A stretch of DNA of 64,000 bases from Longibacter salinarum (GCF_002554795.1 NZ_PDEQ01000003.1:248001-312000), one strand, 5' to 3'; shown: positions 9,400 to 19,236, counted from the first letter of the stretch. Notes: a model not told the origin generated them from the letters alone. Made by a program: numbers and translations.

Positions 9400-10141
9400 A
9401 GAGTCGAAAGTGCGACCCGGAGGGTCATTAATGGCGATAGCTTACGTCACGGTGAGCGGTCAGCCGGAAGAAGTGAAGTCTGACGCGGGCGTGTCGATAA
9501 TGACGACAAGCGGCTTGGCGTTTCCGCCGCATGCATCGTCCAGACGAACGACCGGGGTCCTGGCATCACCGTGTCTTTAGTATTTCGTAACCCGCGCTTT
9601 GTTGCACGGCACGTCGGCTTCCGTGTGGTACGAGGCAGAACGTGACACGTCCGTTCCGCTCTGGCAAATCCGTCAACGGGACAATCTGGTCGTCACGTGC
9701 GACAACGGATTCATGCCGTTCTGCAAGGTGTCAGGACGATAACCTGTTTGGCGAGCAGCCTGGGGCACTCAGGGGTACAGACTTCATGGCAGTCGTCTTC
9801 GCGACGCCCGCAACTGTGAGGCATCGCGGATCTCATTCATCGTGTCTACGTCATCCGTGTCAAACGATGACCTTGGGCCGTACCTGCGATCTCGACCTTC
9901 TGTCCTTACTTCTTCGCGCTCCATCCTTGAAACAGGTTGAGAACGATTCGTACTGGGCAATTGTACATCAAAGCAAGTGCCAGGTCTTGCATTTTGCCAA
10001 AACCAATCACGGCTTCGAGCGGGCCAGGGCGATATTCGCAGACACTGCAATCGCTAAGAGTGAACGCTGTCTCCTGGTTACAGCTCGCCCGAACAGGTCG
10101 AGTGATCCGAGGCATCTCCTCCTCGTCAACATCCATCCACT
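9400..10141. other. Long intergenic region, no gene seen
   Basis: 742 bases between the divergent S41 protease and a hypothetical gene. Open frames here (for example about 9642-10226 plus) have no domain or coding-like sequence, and the plus-strand one overlaps a better-supported frame. I find no terminator, tRNA or repeat. It must hold two divergent promoters; a small RNA is possible but not visible. Confidence 0.4.
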
Positions 10142-10780
10142 ATGTTGCACGCACCTACTGTTGCTGACGATACCGTTCGGCGATACTACTACATTTACGA
10201 CAGTCGAACCGTTCGTACGCTTGTGATGGATCGAGTCACGGGTGACGAGTTTCGCTGGGAAGAGGACGTTCGGCTGCCGCTTCTCGAGCACATGGTGGCT
10301 CGCCGATCAGAGCGTTATCTTCGGCGGTTTGCGCTGTGGTGTGCTCGTCAGGTGATGCCGCACGATGTCCGAGCACAGACCGAAGAGGCCGGTCATGGGG
10401 ATACGCCGACAGACATAGCCCGGTACCTGATCGCTGCGGTGCAGGGCGACCTCGACAGCGGGGGCATTACCGCATGCCGGGACGAAGCGCGCCAGACGAC
10501 CGTTGATGCTGTGGTACATGCGGCCACGATCGGACTTTCGCAAATGAATCCAGAGGCCGCGCGCCTCCTCTCCGCCCAGTCGTGCACGCACCCAGATGCG
10601 ACGCAAGCTGCTATGGATGCTGCGCATATGGCCGAGCGGTACGCTGAATTTGTCGCTTTTCGTCGACGCGAAGAGCATCATGATCCATCGCGTGTTCCGA
10701 CGCCGGGTGAGGCGGTTCGCAACATGCGACAGCGGCAGATCGACGCGATCCTCGATCATTTGATCGAAGATCTTGGCTAG
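10142..10780 (+). CDS. Hypothetical protein, helical, about 212 residues
   Basis: No family recognised. The sequence is soluble, rich in Arg, Ala, Glu and His, and probably all-helical, with a coherent C-terminal helix (MRQRQIDAILDHLIEDLG). No signal peptide or membrane segment is visible. Two histidine-rich spots (about residues 180-185) and two cysteines are not in a recognisable metal motif. The start is uncertain: ATG at 10142 or ATG at 10226 (MDRVTGDEF). It ends about 110 bases before phosphopentomutase on the same strand, so co-transcription is possible. Confidence 0.55.
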   Translation: MLHAPTVADDTVRRYYYIYDSRTVRTLVMDRVTGDEFRWEEDVRLPLLEHMVARRSERYLRRFALWCARQVMPHDVRAQTEEAGHGDTPTDIARYLIAAVQGDLDSGGITACRDEARQTTVDAVVHAATIGLSQMNPEAARLLSAQSCTHPDATQAAMDAAHMAERYAEFVAFRRREEHHDPSRVPTPGEAVRNMRQRQIDAILDHLIEDLG

Positions 10781-10892
10781 CCCGCGGAACCGAAGGAACC
10801 GGTCGTCGCTCCGGCTCTACATCAGGAGCACGACGGCATGTCCGATGCATGCCGACCGCATCTCTGCCTTCCATCTGTGTCTCTCGTCAATT

Positions 10893-12095
10893 ATGCCTCT
10901 CTTCGTATCCATCGTTCTGGATGGTGTGGGCGTAGGTGCCCAGCCGGATGCCGACGCCTACGGCGATGTCGGCAGCAACACGCTTGGCCACGTCTGTGCG
11001 GCCCAGCAGCCGGATCTGCCGAATCTGCAGCGCCTCGGCCTCGGCAATATCGCCGAACTGGAAAATGTAGAGCCGACGGATGAGCCGGAGGCTCTGTTCG
11101 GTCGGATGCGCGAGGTCTCTGCCGGAAAGGACAGCACCACAGGGCACTGGGAGCTCGCCGGACTGCGGCTCGATGCCCCGTTCCCGACATACCCGGATGG
11201 GTTCCCCGACGAGGTCATCGACACATTTCTGGAGGCGACCGGATGGGACGGCGTTCTGGGCAACCGCGCAGCCTCCGGCACGAAAATCGTTCAGGAGCTG
11301 GGCACGAAGCACCGCGAGACCGGCTACCCGATCGTTTACACGTCGGCGGACAGCGTCTTCCAGATCGCAGCTCACAAAGACGTGATTCCGCTCGACCGGT
11401 TGTACGAGCTGTGTCGCATCGCCCGTGAAGACGTGTGCGTCGGAGACCACGCCGTAGGGCGGGTCATTGCACGCCCGTTCGTCGGGACGGAAGGAGAGTA
11501 CACCCGCATATCATCCGAGCGAAAAGACTTCTCTCGACGGCCGGATGCGCCTCCTGTCCAGGATGTGCTACAGGAAAACGGCGTTCGCACAGTGTCGGTC
11601 GGCAAGATCTACGACCTCTTCGCACGAACCGGTTTCGACACATCGATCAAGACGAAGTCCAACGCTGACGGAATCCGATCGACCATTGATCAGATCGAAG
11701 CCTACGCGGCCGACCCCTCGCCGACGTTCGTTTGGACGAACCTGGTCGACTTCGATCAGGAGTATGGCCACAGAAATAATCCAAAAGGCTTTGCGGACGC
11801 TCTTGAGACGTTCGATGCAGCGCTACCGGACATTCGCGCGGCGCTACCGGATGATGCTCATCTCGTGATCACGGCCGATCACGGCAACGACCCGACGACG
11901 GCGAGCACCGATCACAGCCGGGAATACGTCCCGCTACTGTACGTCGCGCCCCGCGGACCCGCATCCGGCGAACGGGATCTCGGTCTTCGGCCGTCGTTCA
12001 ACGACCACGCGGCCACGATTGCGGACGTTTTGGGTGTGGACTTCGAGACGGAAGGGACATCCTTCGCGGTCGTGAACCAAGCCGCAACGCCGTAA
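10893..12095 (+). CDS. deoB: Phosphopentomutase
   Basis: A 400-residue alkaline-phosphatase-superfamily enzyme interconverting (deoxy)ribose 1-phosphate and 5-phosphate in nucleoside salvage. The N-terminal metal motif VLDGVGVGAQPDA (D10) and the KDSTTGHWEL motif are present, with T83 matching the phosphorylated threonine of characterised DeoB. Further metal ligands are in VDFDQEYGHR and TADHGNDPT near the C-terminus. The ATG at 10893 is chosen because the conserved strand begins directly there; the longer upstream frame is unlike the family. Full length for DeoB. It is convergent with pcm, only 22 bases apart. Confidence 0.96.
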   Translation: MPLFVSIVLDGVGVGAQPDADAYGDVGSNTLGHVCAAQQPDLPNLQRLGLGNIAELENVEPTDEPEALFGRMREVSAGKDSTTGHWELAGLRLDAPFPTYPDGFPDEVIDTFLEATGWDGVLGNRAASGTKIVQELGTKHRETGYPIVYTSADSVFQIAAHKDVIPLDRLYELCRIAREDVCVGDHAVGRVIARPFVGTEGEYTRISSERKDFSRRPDAPPVQDVLQENGVRTVSVGKIYDLFARTGFDTSIKTKSNADGIRSTIDQIEAYAADPSPTFVWTNLVDFDQEYGHRNNPKGFADALETFDAALPDIRAALPDDAHLVITADHGNDPTTASTDHSREYVPLLYVAPRGPASGERDLGLRPSFNDHAATIADVLGVDFETEGTSFAVVNQAATP

Positions 12096-12117
12096 TTTGC
12101 TCAATACTTCGGCGTCG

Positions 12118-12795
12118 TTACTTGTCGCCCTCATCGACGAGGGGGACGAAGCGGAACGAGTGGAATTCCTCCAGTTCGAGGTCGTGCGGGCCGGTTCCTG
12201 TTTTCCTGATCAGCGTCATCGTTTGTCCGCCTGATCCTCCAACGGGGATCACCAGTCGGCCCGCGCGGTGATCATCGTCCGCCGCCCGAAGTTGCTTGAT
12301 CAGGGCGTCCGGAATGTCCACAGCGCCGGCCGTGACGACAATGCCATCGTACGGGGCGAAGGATGGCCAGCCTTTGGTGCCGTCCCCGTGCTTGGTTGTG
12401 ACGCGATATCCGAGGTCATCGAGCAGAGATCGCGTGCGCTGGAGAAGAGGTTCGTGACGCTCGATCGAGAACACGCGGGCACCGAGTTCGCAGAGGACGG
12501 CGGCCTGGTAGCCACTACCTGTACCGATTTCAAGGATACGGTCGTGCTCTCGCACCTCCAGGAGCTCGGTCTGGTACGCGACGGTGAAGGGCTGCGAGAT
12601 CGTCTGATTGAGTCCGATGGGTAGGGCCTCGTCGGCGTATGCCCTCGGGCGCATGGCATCTTCGACAAACAGATGCCGCGGCACCGCATTGATCGCCTTC
12701 AGCACGCGCTCATCCGAGATGCCGCGCTGACGGAGTTGGTCGACCAGTTGCTGGCGCTGTCGGCGAAACTTGCGTTCGTCGCGAGACTCAACCAT
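12118..12795 (-). CDS. pcm: Protein-L-isoaspartate O-methyltransferase
   Basis: 225-residue SAM-dependent enzyme that methylates isoaspartyl residues to start repair of damaged proteins. Visible marks are the PIMT N-terminal helix with VPRHLFVEDAMRPRAYADEALPIG, the substrate loop QTISQPFTVA, and the SAM motif ILEIGTGSGYQAAVL, then HGDGTKGWP and the C-terminal VIPVGG. Length is typical. It is encoded downstream of cdaA on the same strand with a 136-base gap, so it may have its own promoter. Confidence 0.96.
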   Translation of the reverse strand: MVESRDERKFRRQRQQLVDQLRQRGISDERVLKAINAVPRHLFVEDAMRPRAYADEALPIGLNQTISQPFTVAYQTELLEVREHDRILEIGTGSGYQAAVLCELGARVFSIERHEPLLQRTRSLLDDLGYRVTTKHGDGTKGWPSFAPYDGIVVTAGAVDIPDALIKQLRAADDDHRAGRLVIPVGGSGGQTMTLIRKTGTGPHDLELEEFHSFRFVPLVDEGDK

Positions 12796-12931
12796 AAAAG
12801 AAAGAAAAGAAGGAAAGGTGCTGGGAGAGTGGGATTGAGTCGCCGGGACGATCGGTAACTCAGGACAATGTACGGTGGATCACGTGAAAGACGCCACGCT
12901 GACCCGTTAACGTGGAAACCTCTCGGCTGTG

Positions 12932-13738
12932 TCAGGCAGGGACGCGTGAGCGGGGCGACGGTGCCGAGACGCTGGGCGATTCGACGGACAGGGCGTTCGA
13001 GAGGTACGTTTGCAGCTCGTCCGTCGTAATATTTGATATGAGCGCTCCATCGCGCGAGACGCTGATGTTACCTGTCTCCTCGGAGACGACCACGACGAAT
13101 GCGTCCGTCTGCTCCGTCAGGCCCACAGCGGCTCGGTGACGAAGGCCCAGTTGGGGGCTGAGCTTCATACTCGTAGACACCGGCAAGATGCAACGTGCAG
13201 CTTCGATCCGGCGACCACCGATGATCACCGCGCCATCGTGCAGTGGGTTCTGTCCGTAAAAGATCGTGAGCAAGAGGTCACGCGATACGTCGGCCCCGAG
13301 GGGTTCGCCCGTCTCAATGTAGCTCCGCAGCCCCGTCGTGCGCTGAAATGCGATGAGCGCGCCCGTCTGAGTGGACGCCATTTCTTCGACTGCGCCCACG
13401 GTTTCTTTCACGACTTCGCTCTGATCCGAGGAGGTTACGAAGCGACGCACGATCGGGTTTTTTCCAAGAACGAGGAGCAGCCGGCGGATTTCTGGCTGGA
13501 AAATTACGATAACCGCCAGGAGGAACACCTGGTTGAAGTAGTTGAAGACGGTGCTCAGAACCGTCATGTCGAATGCCCAGACGACGCCCTGGACGACGAA
13601 GAGCGCTAGCAGACCGACGGCGATCTGCACCGCGATGGTTCCCCGCATCAGCCGGTAGAGCTGGTACAGGATGAACGCGACGAGACCGATCTCGACGACA
13701 TCTCCGAACCCGAGCCTGAGAATATCAAAAAGAGTCAA
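12932..13738 (-). CDS. cdaA: Diadenylate cyclase (c-di-AMP synthase)
   Basis: 268-residue membrane-bound enzyme making cyclic di-AMP from two ATP. Three transmembrane helices fill about residues 12-80 and a DAC (DisA_N) domain follows. The two signature motifs are intact: D168-G169-A170 in LHDGAVI and R200-H201-R202 in GLRHRAAVG. The organisation matches CdaA/YbbP rather than DisA. The C-terminus after about 250 is a Ser/Pro tail. It lies 183 bases downstream of folP on the same strand, an order common in Bacteroidetes. c-di-AMP typically controls potassium and osmolyte balance; that role here is inference. Confidence 0.95.
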   Translation of the reverse strand: MTLFDILRLGFGDVVEIGLVAFILYQLYRLMRGTIAVQIAVGLLALFVVQGVVWAFDMTVLSTVFNYFNQVFLLAVIVIFQPEIRRLLLVLGKNPIVRRFVTSSDQSEVVKETVGAVEEMASTQTGALIAFQRTTGLRSYIETGEPLGADVSRDLLLTIFYGQNPLHDGAVIIGGRRIEAARCILPVSTSMKLSPQLGLRHRAAVGLTEQTDAFVVVVSEETGNISVSRDGALISNITTDELQTYLSNALSVESPSVSAPSPRSRVPA

Positions 13739-13921
13739 GGGCGGGATACCGGACGTGTGAGATGGTCGAGGAAGAAGGGATTATGTTGGACCGATAACCC
13801 GACCGAGCGTTTCACGGTTACCCGGCTGTCATAGGGTCGTTATTGTTACACGTCGCTTACCGGCAGCACACAGGGGAGGGCGTCAGCGAAAGCAGTGCTT
13901 GCGCGTCTAGCGATGGCGCAA

Positions 13922-14818
13922 CTAGCTCTGTAGCGTCGCATGCATCGCATGGAGCATTTCGAGCGTAGGCTGAACGTCATGCGTGCGGATGATCGTCGCT
14001 CCGCGGAGGAGAGCAATGGCGGTTGTACCCAGCGCGCCGAAGAGACGTTCGTCCGTTCCGACGGGCTCGTCCTCGGAGCCTAAGAGTTTTCCAAGAGCCG
14101 ACTTTCTGGAAATGCCCGCGAGTACCGGGAATCCGAGACGTAACAGGTCGTCGATGTGATTGATCAGGTGCAGATTTTCCGACACCGATTTCCCGAACCC
14201 GAAACCAGGATCGGTGACGATATGGTCAACCCCGGCGCTCTGTGCCGTTTCGATTGCGGACCTTAGCGTGCCGAAGACGTTTTGGTCGAGATCGTCGTAG
14301 TCGGGGCGTTTGGTGAGTTTGCCGGGCGCACCAACGGAGTGCATCAAGATCAGCGGTGCGCCAACGTCGGCGGCCACGTCGGCTGTCTCCGGGTGATGGC
14401 GAAGACCCGTTACGTCGTTGACGATGTGAGCACCGGCTTCGAGGGCCGACTGTGCCACGTCCGGCTTGTAGGTGTCGATCGAAAGGACGGCTTCAGGGAA
14501 ACGCTGGGAGATCGCGTCGATCACAGGCACGACGCGGTCGATTTCCTCTTCTTTGTCGACCGGTTCTGCGCCCGGGCGGGTCGACTCGCCGCCGATGTCG
14601 ATAATCGACGCACCCTCGGCGAGCATCTCGGCTGCACGGGAAACGGCCGCTTCCACGGTGACGAATTGCCCGCCGTCAGAGAACGAATCGGGGGTTGTGT
14701 TTAGGATGCCCATGACGTGCGCCCCGTGCGGCGGTGCTCCGGGCCGCAGGTCGAGTTCGTGTCCGCGAGCGTCGATAATGAAGCGGTCGGCAGGGTAGTC
14801 GGCGGAAGAGAACGACAT
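13922..14818 (-). CDS. folP: Dihydropteroate synthase
   Basis: 298-residue TIM-barrel enzyme joining p-aminobenzoate to the pterin pyrophosphate in folate synthesis. Diagnostic blocks are MGILNTTPDSFSDGG (36-50), DIGGESTRPGA, and the pterin-binding region with DPGFGFGKS and GISRKSALGKLL near the C-terminus. The ATG at 14818 was chosen because residues upstream of it in the longer frame are low-complexity Arg/Ser with no homology. Full length for FolP. It is the first gene of a probable folP-cdaA unit. Confidence 0.96.
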   Translation of the reverse strand: MSFSSADYPADRFIIDARGHELDLRPGAPPHGAHVMGILNTTPDSFSDGGQFVTVEAAVSRAAEMLAEGASIIDIGGESTRPGAEPVDKEEEIDRVVPVIDAISQRFPEAVLSIDTYKPDVAQSALEAGAHIVNDVTGLRHHPETADVAADVGAPLILMHSVGAPGKLTKRPDYDDLDQNVFGTLRSAIETAQSAGVDHIVTDPGFGFGKSVSENLHLINHIDDLLRLGFPVLAGISRKSALGKLLGSEDEPVGTDERLFGALGTTAIALLRGATIIRTHDVQPTLEMLHAMHATLQS

Positions 14819-15295
14819 GGTGGAGGAGTTGAGAGCGCTGGGCGAGTGGGTGTTTCGATCGCTCTGTGCCCTGTGGCTGCATTTTCTCGATGCCGTTGGC
14901 AGCTTGATCGAGCGTGTCTTGCTTCGGGCCGTTGAGACGGGCCGGAATGAACAAGGGAGGCGTGCAGAAGGAAAACAAGGTATGCCTGAACTTTTCAGAC
15001 GGAAAAGAATACATAAGCGCGTGTTCAGCCTCACCCCGGTGATCCGTTTTGGCAGAAACTTTTTGCGGACCGGCCTATCTTACGGCGTCTTTTTTGAAAC
15101 GAATGCGTACAGCGCATGCATCCGAGTATCGAGGTTTTGATGCCCGAACCCCTTCATTGTGCGAGAAGAGTCGCTCGTTCGGCCCGTCTCGCCTTCGTGG
15201 CAGTATCGATTCTCTAATCGCGATCGTTTTTGCATCGCTCCCTCATGCTCGGGAGTGTTGAGCCGTTTTGACGAGTCCCACACGTATCTGCCTCA
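14819..15295. other. Divergent promoter region between folP and the GH3 gene
   Basis: 477 bases with no supported gene. Around 15047-15082 there is a TTTTGG, then TATCTTA about 24 bases on, loosely like a Bacteroidetes -33/-7 pair for the GH3 gene, but the spacing is imperfect. No terminator or RNA gene is visible. Confidence 0.3.
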
Positions 15296-16837
15296 ATGAA
15301 CGACGCACTTCGCTCCGTTCTTCGCCGCCTCGGCCCTCTCGCGAAGGTTGAGTCTTTTAAAAAGGAACCGGTTGCCACGCAGCGCCGCCTCTTGCGATCG
15401 CTGCTGAAGCGTGCCGCCGACACCGAGTGGGGGCGCTCGTACGGGTTTGCCGACATTGCCGACGCGGACAACGTCGTGGAGGCCTACCAGGAGCGCGTTC
15501 CGCTTCACACCTACGAAGATATTCGCGAAGATGCCACGCGCGTCCGCCGCGGTGCCGCAGATGTAATGTGGCCCGGTCGCATTTCAAACTTCGCGGTTTC
15601 GAGTGGGACCGTCAGTGACGGGAAAATTATCCCGGTGAGCCAGGAGATTATCGACAGCAACCGTGCGTTCAGCATGGGTACGGGTTTCAACTACCTGGTG
15701 AATACGTTTAACATCCAGTTGCTGCTCGGGAAGCATTTGACCTTGCCCGGTCGGATCGATGAGGACGAAAACTTTCCCGGCACGCTCGTCGGCGAAATTA
15801 GCGGATTGCTTGCAGAGAATGCACCGGGGTATTTCCGGGCGATCTTCCAGGCTGTTCCGAACGAGGTTTCCTTCATTCCGAACTGGGAGGAGAAGCTTCA
15901 GAAGATCGCGGACCGGACGGTCGATATGGACATCCGGCTCCTCGTCATGGCCCCCACGTGGGCGCTCGTTCTCTTCGACAAGCTCATCGACACGTACAAC
16001 CGACGGCACGGAGCATCCGTGTCGACGGTCGGTGAGGTCTGGCCCAACCTGCAACTCTTTATCGCCGGTGGCGTCGCCCTACGGTCGTACCGCGACCTGC
16101 TCGACGCCCAGATTGGGATCGACATCGATTATCTGGAAACGTACGGTGCGTCGGAAGGCTTCTTTTCGTTCCAGAACGAGCTCGACGACCCGTCGATGCT
16201 GCTTCACCTGGATAACGGCGTCTTCTACGAGTTCGTCCCGGCGGAGGAGCAATACACCGACAACCCCACGCGACTCACCATCGAGGACGTGGAGCCGGGC
16301 GTTCGATACGCACTCTATATCACATCCTGCAGCGGGCTCTGGAGTTATGACGTTGGGGACGTGATCCGCTTTACGAGCGTCGACCCCTACAAAATTCTTG
16401 TGGCCGGTCGAACCAGCGAGATGCTCGATAAGTATGGAGAAGCGGTGTTTGGAGACGAAGCGCGAGCCGCACTGAAGCACGCGTGCGAACAGACCGGCGC
16501 CCACGTCTCGCACTATCACGTCACGTCGCGCACCGTTGAAGACGGCGACCTGCCCGGACATCAGTGGCTGGTGGAGTTCGAAACCGCCCCGTCCGATATT
16601 ACCGTCTTTGAAGAACATCTCGACATTCATCTGCAGGACGTGAATCGACACTACCAGATTCGTCGAGAGGCCAAGGCATTTGCCGGGCCCTCCGTCGACG
16701 TTCTGCCTGAAGGTGCGTTCTATCAGTGGCTTAAAGCCACGAAAGACAACATCAGTGGTCAGACGAAAGTCCCACGGATGAGTGAAGAACGAACCGTGGC
16801 CGAGGAAATTTTAGACGTTCTCGGTATGAAACGTTGA
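15296..16837 (+). CDS. GH3 auxin-responsive promoter family protein (acyl-adenylate amidosynthetase-like)
   Basis: 513 residues matching the bacterial branch of the plant GH3/JAR1 fold, a member of the ANL adenylating superfamily. Features are the N-terminal helical block with TEWGRSYGFADI, the SSGTVSDGKIIPVS loop (equivalent to the ATP phosphate-binding loop), the YGASEGFFSFQN segment typical of adenylating enzymes, and YDVGDVIRFTSV with GRTSEMLDKYGE at the hinge. Plant members link amino acids to jasmonate or auxin; the bacterial substrate is unknown. Full length. Single gene, with no terminator evident behind it. Confidence 0.88.
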   Translation: MNDALRSVLRRLGPLAKVESFKKEPVATQRRLLRSLLKRAADTEWGRSYGFADIADADNVVEAYQERVPLHTYEDIREDATRVRRGAADVMWPGRISNFAVSSGTVSDGKIIPVSQEIIDSNRAFSMGTGFNYLVNTFNIQLLLGKHLTLPGRIDEDENFPGTLVGEISGLLAENAPGYFRAIFQAVPNEVSFIPNWEEKLQKIADRTVDMDIRLLVMAPTWALVLFDKLIDTYNRRHGASVSTVGEVWPNLQLFIAGGVALRSYRDLLDAQIGIDIDYLETYGASEGFFSFQNELDDPSMLLHLDNGVFYEFVPAEEQYTDNPTRLTIEDVEPGVRYALYITSCSGLWSYDVGDVIRFTSVDPYKILVAGRTSEMLDKYGEAVFGDEARAALKHACEQTGAHVSHYHVTSRTVEDGDLPGHQWLVEFETAPSDITVFEEHLDIHLQDVNRHYQIRREAKAFAGPSVDVLPEGAFYQWLKATKDNISGQTKVPRMSEERTVAEEILDVLGMKR

Positions 16838-17262
16838 CTTTGGCCATAGGATGAGCGAATATAATCCGTTTGGCCCGGAACAACACGTTGCGTAACTCGT
16901 GGTGAGTTTGCGGTACGCCGAACGGCATTTTACAGCCCTGTTACTGGTTTGACGGCCTGATCATCTCGGGTCGTTCTCATCGCCTCCTTCCACGGGGCGA
17001 GCCGGCTCGTCACCGGCCCCGGAAGCAGACGGCTCTTGCCTCTGAACGAAAGCCAGAGGGTGAGGCCGAGGAAGGGACGAAGGACGCTCTTCCGCTGTGC
17101 GCTGCCCTGCTCGAACGGAGGTCGCCCCGTGCGTCCTGCACCGGACGGATGTGGTGAGCAGGCTCGGCTTTTCGCTTTGTACCCGGTCATGCGCATGCTC
17201 TCGTGCGCAGACCACTGTCCTTATCGCTTACGCTATCGTCACGACAGACCGACAGGAGCCAT
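16838..17262. other. Leader and promoter region of rpoD with hairpins
   Basis: 425 bases with no credible gene. Between about 16996 and 17060 it is structured: the palindrome GAGCCGGCTC near 16998-17007, and CCTCTG (17039-17044) pairing with CAGAGG (17054-17059). No T-run follows. A rare AGGAG at 17254-17258 precedes the rpoD ATG. Confidence 0.35.
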
Positions 17263-18102
17263 ATGTACGTTCCGCGCGAGCAACGGATGCTGGATCAGTA
17301 CCTCCAAGAGATTGGAAAAATTGACCTTCTTGAGCCGGAGGAGGAGGTTGAGCTGGCACGGCGCATCAAAGAAGGAGACGAAGAGGCGCTACATAAGCTG
17401 TGCCGCGCCAACCTTCGCTTCGTCGTCTCCGTCGCCAAGAAGTACCAGGGGCAGGGCCTGTCCCTTTCAGACCTCATCAACGAGGGGAATTACGGCCTTA
17501 TCAAAGCAGCCAAGCGCTTCGATGAGACCCGCGGGTTCAAATTCATCTCGTACGCCGTCTGGTGGATTCGCCAGGCCATTCTGCAGGCACTCGCCGAGCA
17601 GAGCCGCGTCGTCCGTCTCCCGCTGAACCGGATCGGCACCATCTCGAAGATCCGGAAGGCCAGCGCCCGGCTTCAGCAGGAGCATGAGCGCAAGCCGAAT
17701 ATCGAGGAGCTTGCGGAAGAGCTTGAGATCGATGTTCGCAAGGTGCGCGAGGCGATGCAGCACACGTCCCGCCATCTCTCAATGGATGCGCCTTTCAACG
17801 AAGAAGACGACAACAGTCTTCTCGACGTCCTGCCGGATGAGGAGAGCGACAATCCGGATGACGAGATGATGGGCGAGTCGGTGAAAATCGACATCGAGCG
17901 CGCTCTCAGCATGTTGCACGACCGCGAGGCGGAGATCACTCGACTGTACTTCGGGATCGGCCGCGAGCACCCGCTCACCCTCGAAGAGATCGGCAAACGG
18001 TTCGACCTGACCCGTGAGCGCGTCCGCCAGATTAAGGAGAAGGCGCTCCGGAAGCTACGTCAGCGTCACCGGCGTGAAGATCTGCAGACGCACATCGGAT
18101 AG
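17263..18102 (+). CDS. rpoD: Primary RNA polymerase sigma factor (sigma-70, group 1, Bacteroidetes type)
   Basis: 279 residues, short because it lacks the long N-terminal region 1.1 and non-conserved insert of proteobacterial RpoD, as usual in Bacteroidetes and relatives. Region 1.2 ([11 protein letters not shown]), region 2 ([47 protein letters not shown]), region 3 (RLPLNRI) and region 4 ([29 protein letters not shown]) are all complete. Start ATG 17263 follows an AGGAG four bases away, one of few clear Shine-Dalgarno sites in this window. A strong terminator lies about 135 bases downstream, so it is monocistronic. Confidence 0.97.
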   Translation: MYVPREQRMLDQYLQEIGKIDLLEPEEEVELARRIKEGDEEALHKLCRANLRFVVSVAKKYQGQGLSLSDLINEGNYGLIKAAKRFDETRGFKFISYAVWWIRQAILQALAEQSRVVRLPLNRIGTISKIRKASARLQQEHERKPNIEELAEELEIDVRKVREAMQHTSRHLSMDAPFNEEDDNSLLDVLPDEESDNPDDEMMGESVKIDIERALSMLHDREAEITRLYFGIGREHPLTLEEIGKRFDLTRERVRQIKEKALRKLRQRHRREDLQTHIG

Positions 18103-18234
18103 TTTCTCGACGAACCCCCGACGACGATTTGATCTAACGGCTACGATTGCGTATGACTTGATATGGCGTTCGGCGTGGACGCTCGCTCGCCCCGAACGCA
18201 TCGCTGCAAAGCGTACATACCGGTTGAAGCATCC

Positions 18235-18276
18235 AGAGGGACGTCAGCCATGTGGCTCGATGTCCCTCTTTTTTTG
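18235..18276 (+). terminator. Rho-independent terminator after rpoD
   Basis: AGAGGGAC at 18235-18242 pairs with GTCCCTCT, with an inner AGCC/GGCT stem, followed by seven T. It ends the rpoD transcript before the convergent Sel1 gene. Confidence 0.88.
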
Positions 18277-18306
18277 ACGTTTCATCGGCACGTGCGCGAA
18301 CGGATA

Positions 18307-19071
18307 TCACGGTGTTGACTCGTCGTCGCCGTTGGCGGAGGAGCGTATACTGTCGGAAGCAGCCGCACGAAGGGCCTGGAGCCGAATCATGGCAGAGGAG
18401 TCACCGTGTGCTGCGGCGCGACGAAGCCACACCATGGCAGAGTCTGTATCGGGCGTCGTCCCGTAGCCATCCTGGTACAGGAACGCGAGAAACGCTTCTG
18501 ACGCTGCGTGCTCCTCCTGGGCCGCGCGACGGGCGAGGCGAAAAGCACGAGAATGATGGCCCGACTCGAAGCGCGCGACGGCCAGGCGGTACTGTGCTTC
18601 GGGGAAACCAAGATCCGCGGCCGCTCGCCAGTGGGAAAGCGCCGATGCTGTATCTCGCGCCACGCCGTATCCGCGGTACAGCATTTCGCCCAGTAGAACG
18701 TGAGCCTGGGCAGACCCCGCTTGCACCGAGTCCCGAAGCGCACCAGCCGCAGCCGAAAACCACTGCTGGGCCGCCGCCGTGTCGCGGTCGACGTACGCGA
18801 TGGGGGAGCCGTCGCTGGATTTGAACGCCCCGGTTCGTAAAATCAATGCGAGCTCATACATAGCCACGGGGTGCCCACACTGAGCTGCGCGGCGATACTC
18901 AAACATCGCTTCTTCGAAGCGACCCGCATCGGCATGCTGTTTCGCCGCGTGATACGATTCCGTGGGAGCGGGGTCGGAGGTGCAGGCCGCGATGAAAACG
19001 ATCCCGATCAGAGCACTCAGCAGTCCGACGGGAAGAAAAACCGGGAAGGCTTGGGGCGAAGTCAGCATCAC
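18307..19071 (-). CDS. Sel1/TPR-repeat lipoprotein
   Basis: 254 residues. A lipoprotein signal ends in FIAAC (Cys30). The mature protein consists of about four to five Sel1-like repeats of some 36-40 residues, such as AMYELALILRTGAF, AHVLLGEMLYRGYGVARD and AFLAFLYQDGYGTTPD, each followed by the A..W...AA half. Such repeats form solenoids for protein-protein contacts, here presumably on the periplasmic face of a membrane. No catalytic domain. It is divergent from the HlyD-like gene. Confidence 0.85.
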   Translation of the reverse strand: MMLTSPQAFPVFLPVGLLSALIGIVFIAACTSDPAPTESYHAAKQHADAGRFEEAMFEYRRAAQCGHPVAMYELALILRTGAFKSSDGSPIAYVDRDTAAAQQWFSAAAGALRDSVQAGSAQAHVLLGEMLYRGYGVARDTASALSHWRAAADLGFPEAQYRLAVARFESGHHSRAFRLARRAAQEEHAASEAFLAFLYQDGYGTTPDTDSAMVWLRRAAAHGDSSAMIRLQALRAAASDSIRSSANGDDESTP

Positions 19072-19236
19072 GAGGGGGAGTGGTGCGCGTCTGGTCTATC
19101 CTCGAAAACTCTTGATGGATGTGGAGGATTCAGATCCCGGTGGGTGGATGCAGTCTACCGATCGCATTTGAGCTATCGCACATGTACATTTTCGGCATGC
19201 GGCGACATTTTGATACCCATTACTCCGGTCCGCCAC

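Noticed and set aside
9642-10226. 194-residue frame in the intergenic gap before the hypothetical gene
   Set aside because: No homology or coding-like pattern and it overlaps the better frame from 10142.
16961-17200. Possible small structural RNA (SRP, RNase P or 6S) upstream of rpoD
   Set aside because: The conserved GTCCGGAAGG loop of SRP RNA and the GAGGAAAGTCC of RNase P are missing; only generic hairpins are seen.
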